From Lepidodermella squamata (Eukaryota; Gastrotricha), in the NCBI GenBank assembly GCA_047495785.1, contig JBLDXI010000004.1:1054001-1118000 (forward strand): DNA of 64,000 nt. The letters run 5' to 3'. The notes below the pieces were generated by a model. The model worked only from the letters and a program-made list of their open reading frames with translations. It had not been told where the DNA came from and made no database searches. Made by a program: the position numbers and the translations under genes. Within the stretch, counting starts at the first letter, position 1, and every line of letters starts with the position of its first letter. Shown one piece after another: positions 12,805 to 23,229 of the stretch.

Positions 12805-12862
12805 GTCTATTCGTACATAGAATGTACGCGAAAATTGCTATTCGTACATTCCGATATGCTTT
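12805..12862. repeat. Dispersed CTATTCGTACAT repeat, copy 1
   Basis: Contains two direct copies of CTATTCGTACAT and a partial inverted GAATGTAC. Related copies in inverted pairs lie at 46605-46650 and 50322-50413. Probably a tiny MITE family. Confidence 0.6.
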
Positions 12863-13315
12863 TTTCTAAGATGAACGACTCTAATGTTTTGTGAGCTGAT
12901 AGCAATAATCCCGAAAATAGGTTTTTACTCAGGCTTATATGTAACGCAAAATAAGCCGTGTAAGCGCAATGAAAGCGACTAGCGATCCTAAGCCAGGTCC
13001 TAGCTTTACCATTTTTCCAACATTTTTCTATATTATTGTGCGACAGATTTTTATATAAAACGATTCGTCGTGAGTTGGGGATTTCAAAAATCCAAGTCCC
13101 ATTCTCCTAGCTGTCACACACAGTGTGCGAAGTAGGATCCGGGAGCTGTGGTGTTTTCTAGGACCCAGCCGAAGAAACCAAAGGGCTCCCGCCTGTGGTT
13201 TTTTCAGCCTTCCTCTGGTTGGAGTCCCGGAGCAGGCATGGTGTCGCGACACCCCAGCACCCTTGTATTTCGCACCCTGAATCAACAGAGAGCATGATTA
13301 CTTGCCTGAACTTCG

Positions 13316-13470
13316 TTTAAAAAAGAACAGGCTGCTTTACAGCCGGTGAAGCCATCATTCAGCCGGGAAAAGCAGCGTCTATAATCGGCTGAATAAGCCA
13401 CGCCTGTCAAGCTGAGGCTTAGAATAACTCGCAGTAACGTAAATTGTAAATTGAATCGTAAATTATCCAT
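13316..13470 (-). pseudogene. First exon of a Cys-rich secreted protein (CF family), captured fragment
   Basis: Translation gives a hydrophobic signal peptide, then a Tyr-Arg-Arg-Cys-Phe motif, RLNDGFTGCK and CSFLNEVQ. This is the same first exon as in the three family members at 56.3-58.7 kb. It ends at a GC-type donor, GCAAGT, the same position and donor type as in the gene at 54358-56401. No following exon is recognisable downstream on this strand. Start: the ATG at 13470 matches the length of the other signal peptides; another in-frame ATG lies at 13497. The fragment sits inside the 17.5-kb element in the opposite direction to the lectin exon at 11975. Confidence 0.78.
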
Positions 13471-13497
13471 ATTAAAAGGCACAAGCACAGCTTTCAT

Positions 13498-15555
13498 TTC
13501 ATAAGAGTAACACCTCGCCGAAGGCCAGCGGACTTTTTAGGGTCGTCGCCGAAGTAGTCATAACTGATTACTTTGGGGCGGCATTCATCTCCAGCGAGGT
13601 GTTTTTTTTCTATGGTAGTAAAATTACCGGCATCTCTTCCTTGATCAATCTGTTTAGCAGCATGTCACAGCGGACTTCTTAGGGTCGTCGCCAAACTACT
13701 CAATTCAGAGCACTTGGGGCTGAGATAACACGCTGTAAAACCTTGTTGAACTCAGAGGAAAACGCCTCGCACATGAAATATGAAAGTGAGCTAGTACGCG
13801 AAGGTACTTGTGCTTGCGGATAAATTTACGCGCTGAGGTATGAACATTTTCAGAAAAATAATCATAAATTATTAGGTGTAATTTGAAATAACTGGACTAT
13901 ATTTTCATTAACAATGAGCATTATTTGGCGCAGTCGGCAATATTTATCCGTACGCCAGTATTGACAATGTTAACCGTGGAAGTTATTCATGTCAATTACG
14001 GGGTGATTTGGCCGATTTTCTTATCCATTATACGTAAGAGCAGAAATCGAGCCCTAAATCGATCCGGTTTAGACCACCAGACCGGTTCAGAGTCCGGTAT
14101 GGAAAGTCCGGTTTAGAAAATGAATAGAAGTAGTATTTGAAAATATAAGTAGCAAATTAAATTATAAATTAAATCAAGTCCGGTTCATAACTTCATCACG
14201 AACTAAGCCGCTTGTTTAGGGAGGAGCATTATCTAACATGCGTACAAATATTTATGCTTTATGAATCATAAGCCTTTGTTTCTCTGGCGATTCGGTCTTG
14301 CGCTCGAACGGAAAGCTCGAACAAACTGAAACCATACGAACTCATCATTTATCAAGTCTATGGCTATTTCCGTGCATGTAAATACTACGGAAAAGGGCTG
14401 GAATTATAGGCTGTGTATATATTTTTATTGCCATTAAACTCAAACTATAATACTTGCTTATTATTCATGATCAATATTTCGTCGTGCGTGAGGAAAAAAA
14501 CTGTCATGCCCGTACCCGGCCGTACCGCGGCGATTTTTTCGTTTTCGTATTTTTTCGAAATTGGGGACGATTAATCACCCTAGGCAACGAACCGTGTACT
14601 GTTAAATCGTTTCCGGGTTTTCTCCGCTAAATCTTTTAATTAAGGATCGAATATTCTCCTTGGATTTTTTTCCAAAATTACAAACTTGCAAAATTAAAAA
14701 ATGTTTGCGTAAATTCCGGGACACGTATTTTTTGTAGGTTACGAATTTTTTAGAAAAATTTCGAATAATAATTGAGGCTAAATTGAGGTAAAAATAACTT
14801 CAAAGTACCAATTAAGAAAAAATATTATTTTAAAATTTCTATTTGAAATTGCTTTCTTGACGCTTCGGAAAAAATCGACATCCCATTTATCTGGTTTTTA
14901 TTTTTGTGTGAAATTTTGTGGGCGTTGCTAACAAATCAATTTAAAAATGAAATTTTGCGGTATCAAGTAATCGCAATTTCGCGATCACATCGTAAGCTGG
15001 CACGTGATCTATACAATTCTCCTGCTGATAAATAGAAATGCTGATAAATCGATTTCGCGATTATAGAAACTCTTTAATGTTACATATCTTTTGCGCCGTG
15101 TTCACTTTTTATTTTGCACTCCATCCTTCGGACTTTCATGGACGCAAACATCAAGTTCAAGCGTCAATGCGGCAATCAACTGGCATCAGTTGTTGGCCAA
15201 CAATCTCGGACGCTTACATCTCTCCACAATGTAAATAACTAATGAAACAATAAAAAGAATAGCTAAAATAGAGAAAAATGTCAGCATAAAACGCTCCGCA
15301 CAAAAGTCCTTGAGGCAGAAAAGCAGTGTTTCTGGCTTCTTATTACTTTTTAATACGGCTGTCGATCGGCCGCATAGAGAAGCACCAGCCTGCCGAATAC
15401 AACGGGGTGGGCATAGAGCGATCGGAAACGGCGCACAGTATTGTATGAAGCTAAACGGGAGCTTGACTGCTGACATTTTCACCGCAAATAATCGCCTCAA
15501 ATATCCTCAAATAATCTATATTGAGATAACCGAAAGATGAATGAAGAATACCTAT
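13498..15555. other. Interior of the 17.5-kb element without a supported gene
   Basis: A motif GCGGACTT(C/T)TTAGGGTCGTCGCC occurs twice in direct orientation (about 13530 and 13672), suggesting an old partial duplication. The rest is AT-rich with only short open frames. I see no RNA gene or protein-coding similarity. Confidence 0.4.
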
Positions 15556-15561
15556 AAAATA

Positions 15562-15992
15562 TGACTATCCACCGGTCATGCATTGGATGAATGTTTAAAG
15601 ATGAATGAAGAATACCTATAAAATATGCATTGTGGAACCGCTGGTAAGTTGAACTTTGGGGCGCACGCTGATTGGTCAATTTATCGTTGCTAATGACTCC
15701 GGAATGAAACAATTTAGTCGTGCGATCCACTAATAAATTATTTTATATTTATGCAAAAAATGACCTTGCCACACCCTCTGCACGGTTTCCATTGACCACG
15801 AGCGTAAACTCCATATTAATGGTGGTAAATTGCTGCGGCAAAAAACACTTGTTGAAAAAAATCTTATGGATCGCACGACCAACATGTTTCATCCGGGAGT
15901 CATAGCAACGATAGATTGACCAATCAGCGTGCGCATTGGATTGGACTTTTAAGTGGTCACACAATGTGACTATCCACCGGTCATGCATTGGA
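15562..15992. repeat. Foldback repeat with inverted inner arms and direct outer copies
   Basis: Inner arms at about 15660-15730 and 15868-15938 are inverted (GCGCACGCTGATTGGTCAAT against ATTGACCAATCAGCGTGCGC). Outside them the phrase GACTATCCACCGGTCATGCA occurs in direct orientation at about 15565 and 15968. A 33-bp direct repeat beginning GATGAATGAAGAATACC lies at about 15537 and 15600. It looks like a decayed MITE nest. Confidence 0.7.
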
Positions 15993-16693
15993 TTTCAAGG
16001 TAATGAAACTGCTATCAGATGAAATAAAACACATTAACCCGGAGAAAATTTTAGTCTTGTCAAGTTGTCATCTATTATGATGGATAGTAGTCCTGATTTG
16101 CAGGCTCAACGTAGGTTGATTTTATAAGCGTTGTTTATTACCAACTATTAGTGCGTCTGTTGGTAAGTTCGTGTGGTCGTTTTATTATCAACAACGCGCC
16201 TGTCAACCAAAATCAGCGGCGTATTATAATTTCATAATAATGTCATCTGCTTACAATTACATTCTGTTTTGCGCTATCAGGGCCGGTAAAAACCGCGCCA
16301 GGTGTAAATGACTTGAAAGTAATTTCGGCAAATGAGATTTAAGCAATGATAAAACAGTCCCAAATCAGAAGCCTCAATCTTGAATAGCCTATTGAACTTT
16401 GAGGTTAGAAACCCCAACTGAGCGTACGATTTTCCGACAGGGCATCACTATTATTTAGACCCGAAATCCACATTTAATCACTTTTATTTCACCAATCAAC
16501 GATTTTCAAATTCGTTTCACAAGTTATGATATAAACTCGCGCGTCGCGGTGAACAGTTGTAGTAGAACCGAAGCCGCGAAGCCTTGAGCTGCTTGGAAAC
16601 TCAATCCACATCGCTCCATTGCTAGATGCCAATCCAGCAATTCGAGTCAATCTGAAATTGAAGTGAATTGAACTGAAATTGAATTGAATAGAA

Positions 16694-17128
16694 GTGACTA
16701 CTATTCATCGATTGACGGTGCCTCGTATTATGAAAGATGTAAAAAAACTAGGACTGTGTCCTCTTGAAATCAGACGCTTTCAACATGACCTTGCGCTATG
16801 CCATAAAATGTACCTAGGCTGTGTGGATGCTAGCTTTTCTACATTCTTCAAAATATCTTCAAATCCCCGTTTACCAGCTCATGCTGTTGCGATGAAACGA
16901 TTTGAACATCCGAGCTCTCAGTTCAGCTTTACAAGGCGAGTGCGCGCAGCGTGGAACCGGCTGCCCTCAAGTATTGTCAATAATTCTCATACTGTGTTTC
17001 TGCGATATCTTAAATCTAAGTCAGATGAACTAGTGGATTTTACGACCTCTGAGGTGAGGCGCCGAGAACTAACCTATTGCTAACTGTTGCAAAACAAAAT
17101 GCATAATAAAATCAGAATCAGAATCAGA
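16694..17128 (+). pseudogene. 3' end of a non-LTR retrotransposon (reverse transcriptase C-terminus)
   Basis: The frame to a stop at 17083 has the features of the C-terminal tail of CR1/jockey-like ORF2 proteins: an Arg-rich start with RFQHDL, a Tyr-Leu-Gly-Cys-Val-Asp segment, RRVRAAWNRLPSSIV (the WN.LP motif) and FLRYLKS before the end. It is followed by a short (CAGAAT)n run at 17107-17128, as expected for the microsatellite 3' end of such elements. The catalytic domain is missing, so it is a 5'-truncated copy. Confidence 0.7.
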
Positions 17129-17221
17129 ATTAATTCGACTGAATTGTAATCAATGAGAAAATAAATTTTGAGGTATATTTTATTGTATATTTTGCGAAAA
17201 GGTGAACATGTAAAATTGTCA

Positions 17222-17515
17222 AGTTTGAAAGGGGCCGCAACATTTTTAATTGGCCTGCTTACGTGGATATACATTCAATTTATTGATGAAATTTATATCA
17301 CTCTGTTTGTCTAACAGAGGTCCATCTATTGGTGCCGATGGTGAATCCGTTGTCACCTTTGGCTTTTGTTCAAACCGAAATTGGTCGTAATAACAGTTTA
17401 TTGTTATTATGGCGACTCTATCACATAGTTGCTATTATTATGTTTCGCGCGATGACGCTCCCTCGGGATTCAGCGTGATTTTGCATTAAAAAACAGTCAG
17501 TTTTAAAAAGCGGAA
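17222..17515 (+). repeat. Diverged internal copy of the arm end
   Basis: From TTTGAAAGGGGCCGCAA onward this follows the first 290 bp of the left arm in the same orientation with many substitutions (for example TAACAGTTTATTGTTATTATGG is kept as two adjoining blocks). It is an older terminus of the same family trapped inside. Confidence 0.8.
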
Positions 17516-18121
17516 GGGAGAAAAAGGCCTGTTACAGCGTAATGCGAAGTCAGTGAAGGGCCATTTCTTCGATATTAACCTTGTTAACAGAGTAAGATTT
17601 CTTTTACGAAATGCCGAAACTTCATAAAGACAAAAGGGTGTCCTAGATTGAAATTCTTGTGAATTTGCTCGTACGGCAGGGGATAGCTCACACCTCAAAC
17701 CTCACCCACGAAAAATATAATTCCTCTTAGCAATTTTCTAAAATTTAATAAGCTCCATTGTTGGAAGCTCAAGAAACTCGAAAATAATTCATTACCGTCA
17801 TTTGGGGCGAGTTGGGCAGTCACAAAAAATGACCCCCTGGTTTTATTGCATATTTACACGTTTTCGAGGGTCCTGATTACGAAAATGTATGTAACTCAAT
17901 TCGCCCCAGGTTTGGGGCAAATTGGGCAGGTGTTTTGGGGCGAATTGGGCATTTTGCCTCGTGCATTAGGCCTGTGGGTAATTTTTAGAAAAAAAAATTC
18001 TAAGTCATTTTTCATATTTTAACCATCATGGCGTTGCCTGTTAGTAGTAGTTTATTGTTAAAACAATGATCCGACTGATACTAAGTAACAGTTTGCCTAT
18101 AGACGCGGGTATTTACATTAA

Positions 18122-18512
18122 CTAATTCTTTCTGTACAAATGATTATTTATGATTTTGCATGAGTCTTTTATCGTTGAAATGACGATGTCGCACATGAGT
18201 GACTGCGGTAGTTCGAGACGTTTTGCGAAGTCGCGGAAGAACTTGGTGATGGTACCACGGGCTCCAACGAAGAGACCGATTACTTCGAGGGAAGTTAGAT
18301 TGTATCTTTCCTTGAAGTATTCTGCGCAAGGCTCGTAGTGTGCCCGTTTTTCTTTGTCGACTTCCAGGGCTTGATCTGGGCTTTTTTCGAAGCGGATGGT
18401 AGGGTCCAAGATCCACCCTTCTCTCGTGTTTTTATTGAAGGCGATAATGTCGACCCTTTTGAGGCCGTCATTTTCTGCGAGGCAGGAAACTTCCTCGTAG
18501 ACTTCAAGGGTC
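18122..18512 (-). CDS. Retroelement-associated C-terminal domain, possible restriction-like nuclease fold
   Basis: The continuous frame contains a VYEEVSCLAE segment, a KRVDIIAF strand, LDPTIRFEKS, YFKERYNL and VIGLFVGARGTITKFF before a stop at 18122. I recognise this combination (Glu..., Asp-Ile-Ile, Asp-Pro-Thr-Ile-Arg-Phe-Glu, Gly-Ala-Arg-Gly) from the C-terminal tails of proteins annotated as reverse transcriptases in invertebrate genomes. No reverse transcriptase is present here. The Glu/Asp pattern suggests a PD-(D/E)XK-like fold, which is inference. It lies downstream of the OTU exons in the same direction, has a possible acceptor (ACTAG) at its start, and may be the last exon of the transposase gene. 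Confidence 0.55.
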
Positions 18513-18735
18513 TAGTAACTTGAATACAGCTGCATAAAGTCGGTTATTCATTGCAAAAACATGTTTATTTCCGGCATGTTATTTTTATTGCCAACTTTTA
18601 AAAAAATATATTTCAATATAACAACAATAGACTCTTCTCTCAATAAGTACGTGTTCAACAAAATCTCTCGTTATCACAACCATCATCGGCTTGTAAAAAT
18701 ATAAAGCCAGTTTATTATCTAAGGACGAAAGACGG

Positions 18736-19733
18736 TTATTGCGGTCGAAAGCGGTGTAGTAGCCCATTTTTGCAATCGACTTTAATTTGAGGAGGAGTGC
18801 CGGCGATGGGAACACCAGAAAGCACGACAGAATAGTAGTGATCGCTTCCGTTGTAAGCCACGTGGAACTGATTCTCAGTGGATAATTCCATGCCGGCATA
18901 AGCTGGAAAGATGTAGGAATGATTGTAAGTGTGAAGCAGAATGTCGACTTGACATGAACGTGCGAAGGCGGCTAAAGTATCGTTGTCGCCCCAGGTTTCT
19001 TCGTCGTCAAGACTAGCTCCGCTTGAGAGGGCCATTACTAGATGTGATCATTTCTAACGTAAATAACATAAGTTTAGTCTCCAAACATACCTCTTTGTTC
19101 AAGAACCGCGATTGCTTCTTCCCGGTTTGCAAGCTGTTGATATCCGTCTTCGGGTAGGCAGTTCGAAAATTCATCAGCGTGGTCTAGGATGAACTCGACA
19201 ATCCTTAACCTAATTTCCTGCGTCAGGGTAAAGTCACCGCACAATTGATGGCTCAGAGCATGAAATTGACAGTCACTGGAAAAAAATACAATTAAACACC
19301 GATTTCAAGTGATCAGAGAAGCAATTAACCCATCGGCCGGTACGTCAACGAGAATAAGGTCGAAAGGTTGGAGCCGTTTTCTTAATAGCTTCATACGCTG
19401 GTCCAGAGGAAGCTTCTGTTTTGGTTTAGGACCCGGCTTGTGTTTCGGCGGACGGCCGCGGCCTCGCTTCACCTGGTGGTCCTCTGCCACCGAGGACCCT
19501 GGCAGATTCGTGTCCAATACCGGCTGCAAAGCGGGTAGAATGACGTCGTCCACTGACTGCGACCCTGGCTGATTCCCAGCATCGACTGGTTGCGACTCGG
19601 AGACAAGTTTGCGACTTGTCTTTGATGCCTTTGATCGCTTAGCGCCAGGTGGCTTGAGATTATCGCCCTTCACTGGTGCTTTATCCTTAGGCTTACGAGC
19701 GTTGGCCAGGTCTTCGACGGAGATGTGCCCGGC
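18736..19733 (-). CDS. OTU-type cysteine protease domain, three exons, downstream of the pogo transposase
   Basis: Exons on the minus strand are about 19733-19330, 19275-19091 and 19037-18736, joined by GT-AG introns of 54 and 53 bases. The first exon is Lys/Pro/Ser-rich with an AT-hook (RGRGRPPK) and ends ILVDVPADG. The second begins DCQFHALSHQL, giving the OTU active-site block Asp-Gly-Asp-Cys split by the intron. The third has WGDNDTLAAFA and FHVAYNGSDHYYS, the usual OTU C-terminal block with the catalytic His. The reading phases of both junctions agree. The frame of exon 1 is continuous with the transposase except for a one-base shift near 19730, so the two are probably one fusion protein. 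OTU proteases remove ubiquitin; the role in this transposon is unknown. Confidence 0.78.
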
Positions 19734-21208
19734 TGAAGATAAACCGTGGAACCCCGGGGCCTTTTTTCTGCTGGCGACGGTACCAACGCCTTCAGATGTT
19801 GCAAAACGGCGTTGCCAACTTCCGTCATGGCAAGTTTAGGCGCCGCTTTCGGTAGACCATACTTCATCACCACAGTCACATCGCCATTAGAAGTCGAAAC
19901 GGCTATTTCGGGTATCAATATCACCGGACCATCAGGAGCATCTTGAGGGTCAGAAGTCTCGGCAAGTGTATCCGATAACGATTTAACAGTCAGTCTAGAT
20001 AATGCCCTTTCAACGTTGACAGGCAGGATGCCACATGCCTCAAAACCGGCTGCGATGTTCTTATATCGCGTCAGGTTGCGTCGCCCAGCATCGGCAATTG
20101 CGTTCGATTCCGTCAGAGCTGCGATGAGCTGCGAAAGCAGCCTAGGAAATTCGCTTTTCGAAAGAACAGTTTTATCGCGATTATTTTCTTTCCAATCACG
20201 CAGCAATTCTCTCCATTTCTTTTTCATCGGTCCGAAGAACGCCACATCCAACAGCTGACAAACACTTGTTGAATTTGGAGGAAGCAGCACAAAGTGGATA
20301 TCATGTTGTTCGCATTTTTCCAAAACTTTGAAGGACAAGTGGCTGGATAAATTGTCACCGATTATGACTTTTTTGCCAGTTCCATTTTTCAGATACGGTA
20401 ACGCGATTGTCAAAAACCAATCTTCAAAGGTTTGCATGTCAAACCAACCACTTTTGGTTATACCGAACCGTGTATTTTTAGGGGCACCTTGCCCCCAGCT
20501 GCTACGAAATTGCTTCTTGCTGCGATAGCATACGTATGTTGGAAGCAAAGTTCCATCGGCGGCTCCGCAAAACATCAACGAGATGCTGCCTTTCGATGCG
20601 TTAAGCACACGGCCAGGCCGTTTCGTGTTTCTTCTGTAGACGAATGTCTTTTTGCCAGGGTCGTCTGTGACGTTGGTTTCATCGAAATTAAGAATGAATT
20701 TGGCATCAGCACCAGCTAGGGTCGACTTGAGATTGTTGTAAAATTTTGTGAGTGTTTCGCGCGACAACTGGGCCTTCGATGTAGACACATTCTCACCGAA
20801 TCGCGGCTTAATAACACCAGCATGCCGGGATAGATAGCCGTAATACCAATCTAGCCCGGGCATGTTGTCCTTGAAGGTAGCGATGGTAATCTTCTTGCTA
20901 TCCAGGTATCCTTTAACAATTAGGCGTATGTCTGATTGATCTAGCGGGAACCCAAAGTCGCCGAGCATGCAGATGTAATCTAGCAAGGCCTCTTCGATAT
21001 CAGAAGATAGTGCACAGCGAAGGTTGGCATTACTTGTGCTCTTGTTACGTTTGGCATGGCGCTGAAGCGTCGATCTGGGAATGCCTGTTGCGGCAGCGAC
21101 AGACGACGGCCTTTCGCCGATTTTAACACGTCGAACGGCGTCTTTCAGCAGTGACGATGTGTAGTTGCGGTAATTATTACCAGGAGCGGGCCTGTATTTT
21201 CTAACCAT
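19670..21208 (-). CDS. pogo/DDE_1 transposase
   Basis: An N-terminal Psq-type helix-turn-helix (AVRRVKIGERPSSVAAATG, IPRSTLQRH) is followed by the DDE_1 catalytic core: Asp in FILNFDETN, Asp in IIGDNLSSH, and the third acidic residue in QLLDVAFFGPMK. All three acidic positions are present. The start is placed at the ATG 21208 (MVRKY), because upstream sequence has an acceptor-like TATGTAG directly before it. The normal pogo tail is reached only after a one-base shift near 19725-19733: in the current frame the protein ends out of frame at 19670, while the next frame reads a plausible ISVEDLANAR tail and continues into the OTU exon. Enzymatic core appears intact; the fusion is broken or the base was lost in assembly. 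Confidence 0.85.
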   Translation of the reverse strand: MVRKYRPAPGNNYRNYTSSLLKDAVRRVKIGERPSSVAAATGIPRSTLQRHAKRNKSTSNANLRCALSSDIEEALLDYICMLGDFGFPLDQSDIRLIVKGYLDSKKITIATFKDNMPGLDWYYGYLSRHAGVIKPRFGENVSTSKAQLSRETLTKFYNNLKSTLAGADAKFILNFDETNVTDDPGKKTFVYRRNTKRPGRVLNASKGSISLMFCGAADGTLLPTYVCYRSKKQFRSSWGQGAPKNTRFGITKSGWFDMQTFEDWFLTIALPYLKNGTGKKVIIGDNLSSHLSFKVLEKCEQHDIHFVLLPPNSTSVCQLLDVAFFGPMKKKWRELLRDWKENNRDKTVLSKSEFPRLLSQLIAALTESNAIADAGRRNLTRYKNIAAGFEACGILPVNVERALSRLTVKSLSDTLAETSDPQDAPDGPVILIPEIAVSTSNGDVTVVMKYGLPKAAPKLAMTEVGNAVLQHLKALVPSPAEKRPRGSTVYLQPGTSPSKTWPTLVSLRIKHQ

Positions 21209-22797
21209 CCTACATAAAAAGAGTGTAACATTAACGAGAGAAAATTTGATCAGAGCCTCCGGCCGTCCTTCCACGGGATCTGTAATATTTCATAATAACA
21301 CCAACTCCAGCTTCTAAAATTAGGAGAGACTTTCAATTGGGAATACTGGCGAATACTCGGAGATTAGCGACAACACCAGTTCCGTAACCGGGGTTGTAAC
21401 GGGGACCATCAACGGTTGCGAGCAGTCGATATCCTTTGCCTAGCAAAGAATGTAATAGAGCCGTTTCGGTTTTTCTTACATGACCAAGATTCGCTCGATC
21501 AGAGCTGCGAATAACCTATTAATAGCTTTCAGTTGAAAACAAACGATCCGTTGAAGCGCGAAAATGTATCACTTTTATAGCAAAACGGTCGTGCATGTTT
21601 GTAGGCTCAGCAACAAATTCACATGCGTCGCCTGGGAAACATTTGGCGTTGCCAGCGTTGTGTTGGCCGACAAGCAGTACGAAAAAAGAATGGCAATCGT
21701 GTTCGATCTTATTAATATGATCCATATTAGATCACCGATACGCCGGTCAACAATTCGCAGCAGTCGATAAATTATCAATGACGTAAAACAAGGTCTATGA
21801 AAACACAACAGTTAACAGAATCGCATTAGAAAAAACACATCTTAAAGCCAATCACGACACCTTAGCAACGATCCGCTGTTGTTAGCGTTAGCCTCCTACC
21901 ATGATCAAGACATTGTGCGTGTGTAACGCGTCAAGTTTGACTCTGCGCGATTTCACGCGGTGAATCGTTAGCGCCTAACTGTAGTTGAAGATCAATTAAT
22001 TTACAATATTATGCAAAACTAATTTTATTATCGATAACGACTCTTAGAAAAATAATTAATTTCAAAACTATAAATAAGAAATCTTACCTATTTGCCGCAG
22101 GAAAGACCAATTCGCCCCAGTAATTAACTTTTCTATGGGGCAATTTGGCCGCATTTACCTGGGCATAACTGTGCATCGCCTCGTGTCGCTCTTTTTTTCC
22201 CGTAATCACTGAAGGCAATCGTCAAAGGAAAAATTGTTATCTAGGCAGAGGAATAAGTTTTTCGTCCCAGCTAATTCAATTTACTGGGGTCTTTTTAAGC
22301 CGCCTAAACTCATTTCGGGTCAAAACTGGCTGAAAATTTTACAGTCATAGGCGGTCTGTTGAGGATCATCTGTACAAATTTTTACTGCAATCAGACGTAC
22401 AGTCTTCGAGCTATCAAAAATGATGCAATGACTTCAATTTTCGGCCAAATCGCCCCAAGTGCCCAATTCACCCCAAACGACGGTATCAATAGAGCTACAA
22501 CTAAAAATACCACCAACTTTAGCCAATACCAAAAAATACTACCGAAAAACATTTCAGCATCACTACGTAGTCATCACTACGAAATTTTTGCCGCTGCAAT
22601 CGACGCAATTCTGACATGTCTGATTATAATGAACTTCTCTAAATAAGCATTCCGTAATACACGATGAAAAATTCGGGACATTGACCAATGATCTTAGAAT
22701 TCAATTAACTTCAAGAAAATATAATAATCTGGGGGTCGAATTTTTTGGTAGGTACATCGAAAATACCCCGGCGCTGCAGGAATGGTACACGTGAAAA

Positions 22798-23228
22798 AAG
22801 TGTTAAGACATGCCCGTATGCGACATTTACTGTAAATTTAACAAATTCGAAAGAATCACGCTCCACTGCAAACGAGCCAGTCTAGGTGCCAGCCCGAGCA
22901 CGGCGGAGAACAATAGGAACCAGCGCTATTGTTCAGCGCCACAATCGGGCCGCCGGGCCTATGGAATCGGCTTGGGTCATCCTACAACCAACGCCCTACC
23001 CGATAACTGTATCCAGGCCCAAGCCCGGCGGCCCGAGTACGGCGCGCGCCTAACAATAGCACTGCTGGTTCCCGTTGTTCTCCGGCGTGCTCGGGCTTGC
23101 ACCTCGGCTGGCCCGTAGGCAGTGGAGCGTCATTCATTCGAATTTGTTAAATTTACAGTAAATGTTGCATACGGACATGTCTTAAAGCGGCCCGAGCGCG
23201 GAGTGGTAAAATGCAGTTACCCGACCGC
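22798..23228. repeat. GC-rich modules 2 and 3 as an imperfect hairpin
   Basis: 22798-22985 reads like the module at 8755-8936, and 23004-23228 is its reverse complement. They face each other with about 20 bp between and would fold into a stem of about 190 bp with mismatches. Copy 3 is nearly identical to copy 1 in the left arm; copy 2 is clearly older. Confidence 0.8.
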
Positions 23229-23229
23229 A

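Larger units (their letters stand above)
17795..22483. mobile_element. pogo-type transposon with transposase-OTU gene
   Basis: The termini are CCGTCATTTGGGGCGAG on the left and, in reverse complement, CCGTCGTTTGGGGTGAA on the right; TA flanks each side (17793-17794, 22484-22485). Subterminal copies of GGGGCGAATTGGGC / GCCCCA cluster at 17800-17955 and 22105-22475. The 4.7-kb interior carries a DDE_1 transposase, an OTU domain and a third domain, all on the minus strand. The element is nested in the 17.5-kb element. Confidence 0.88.
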
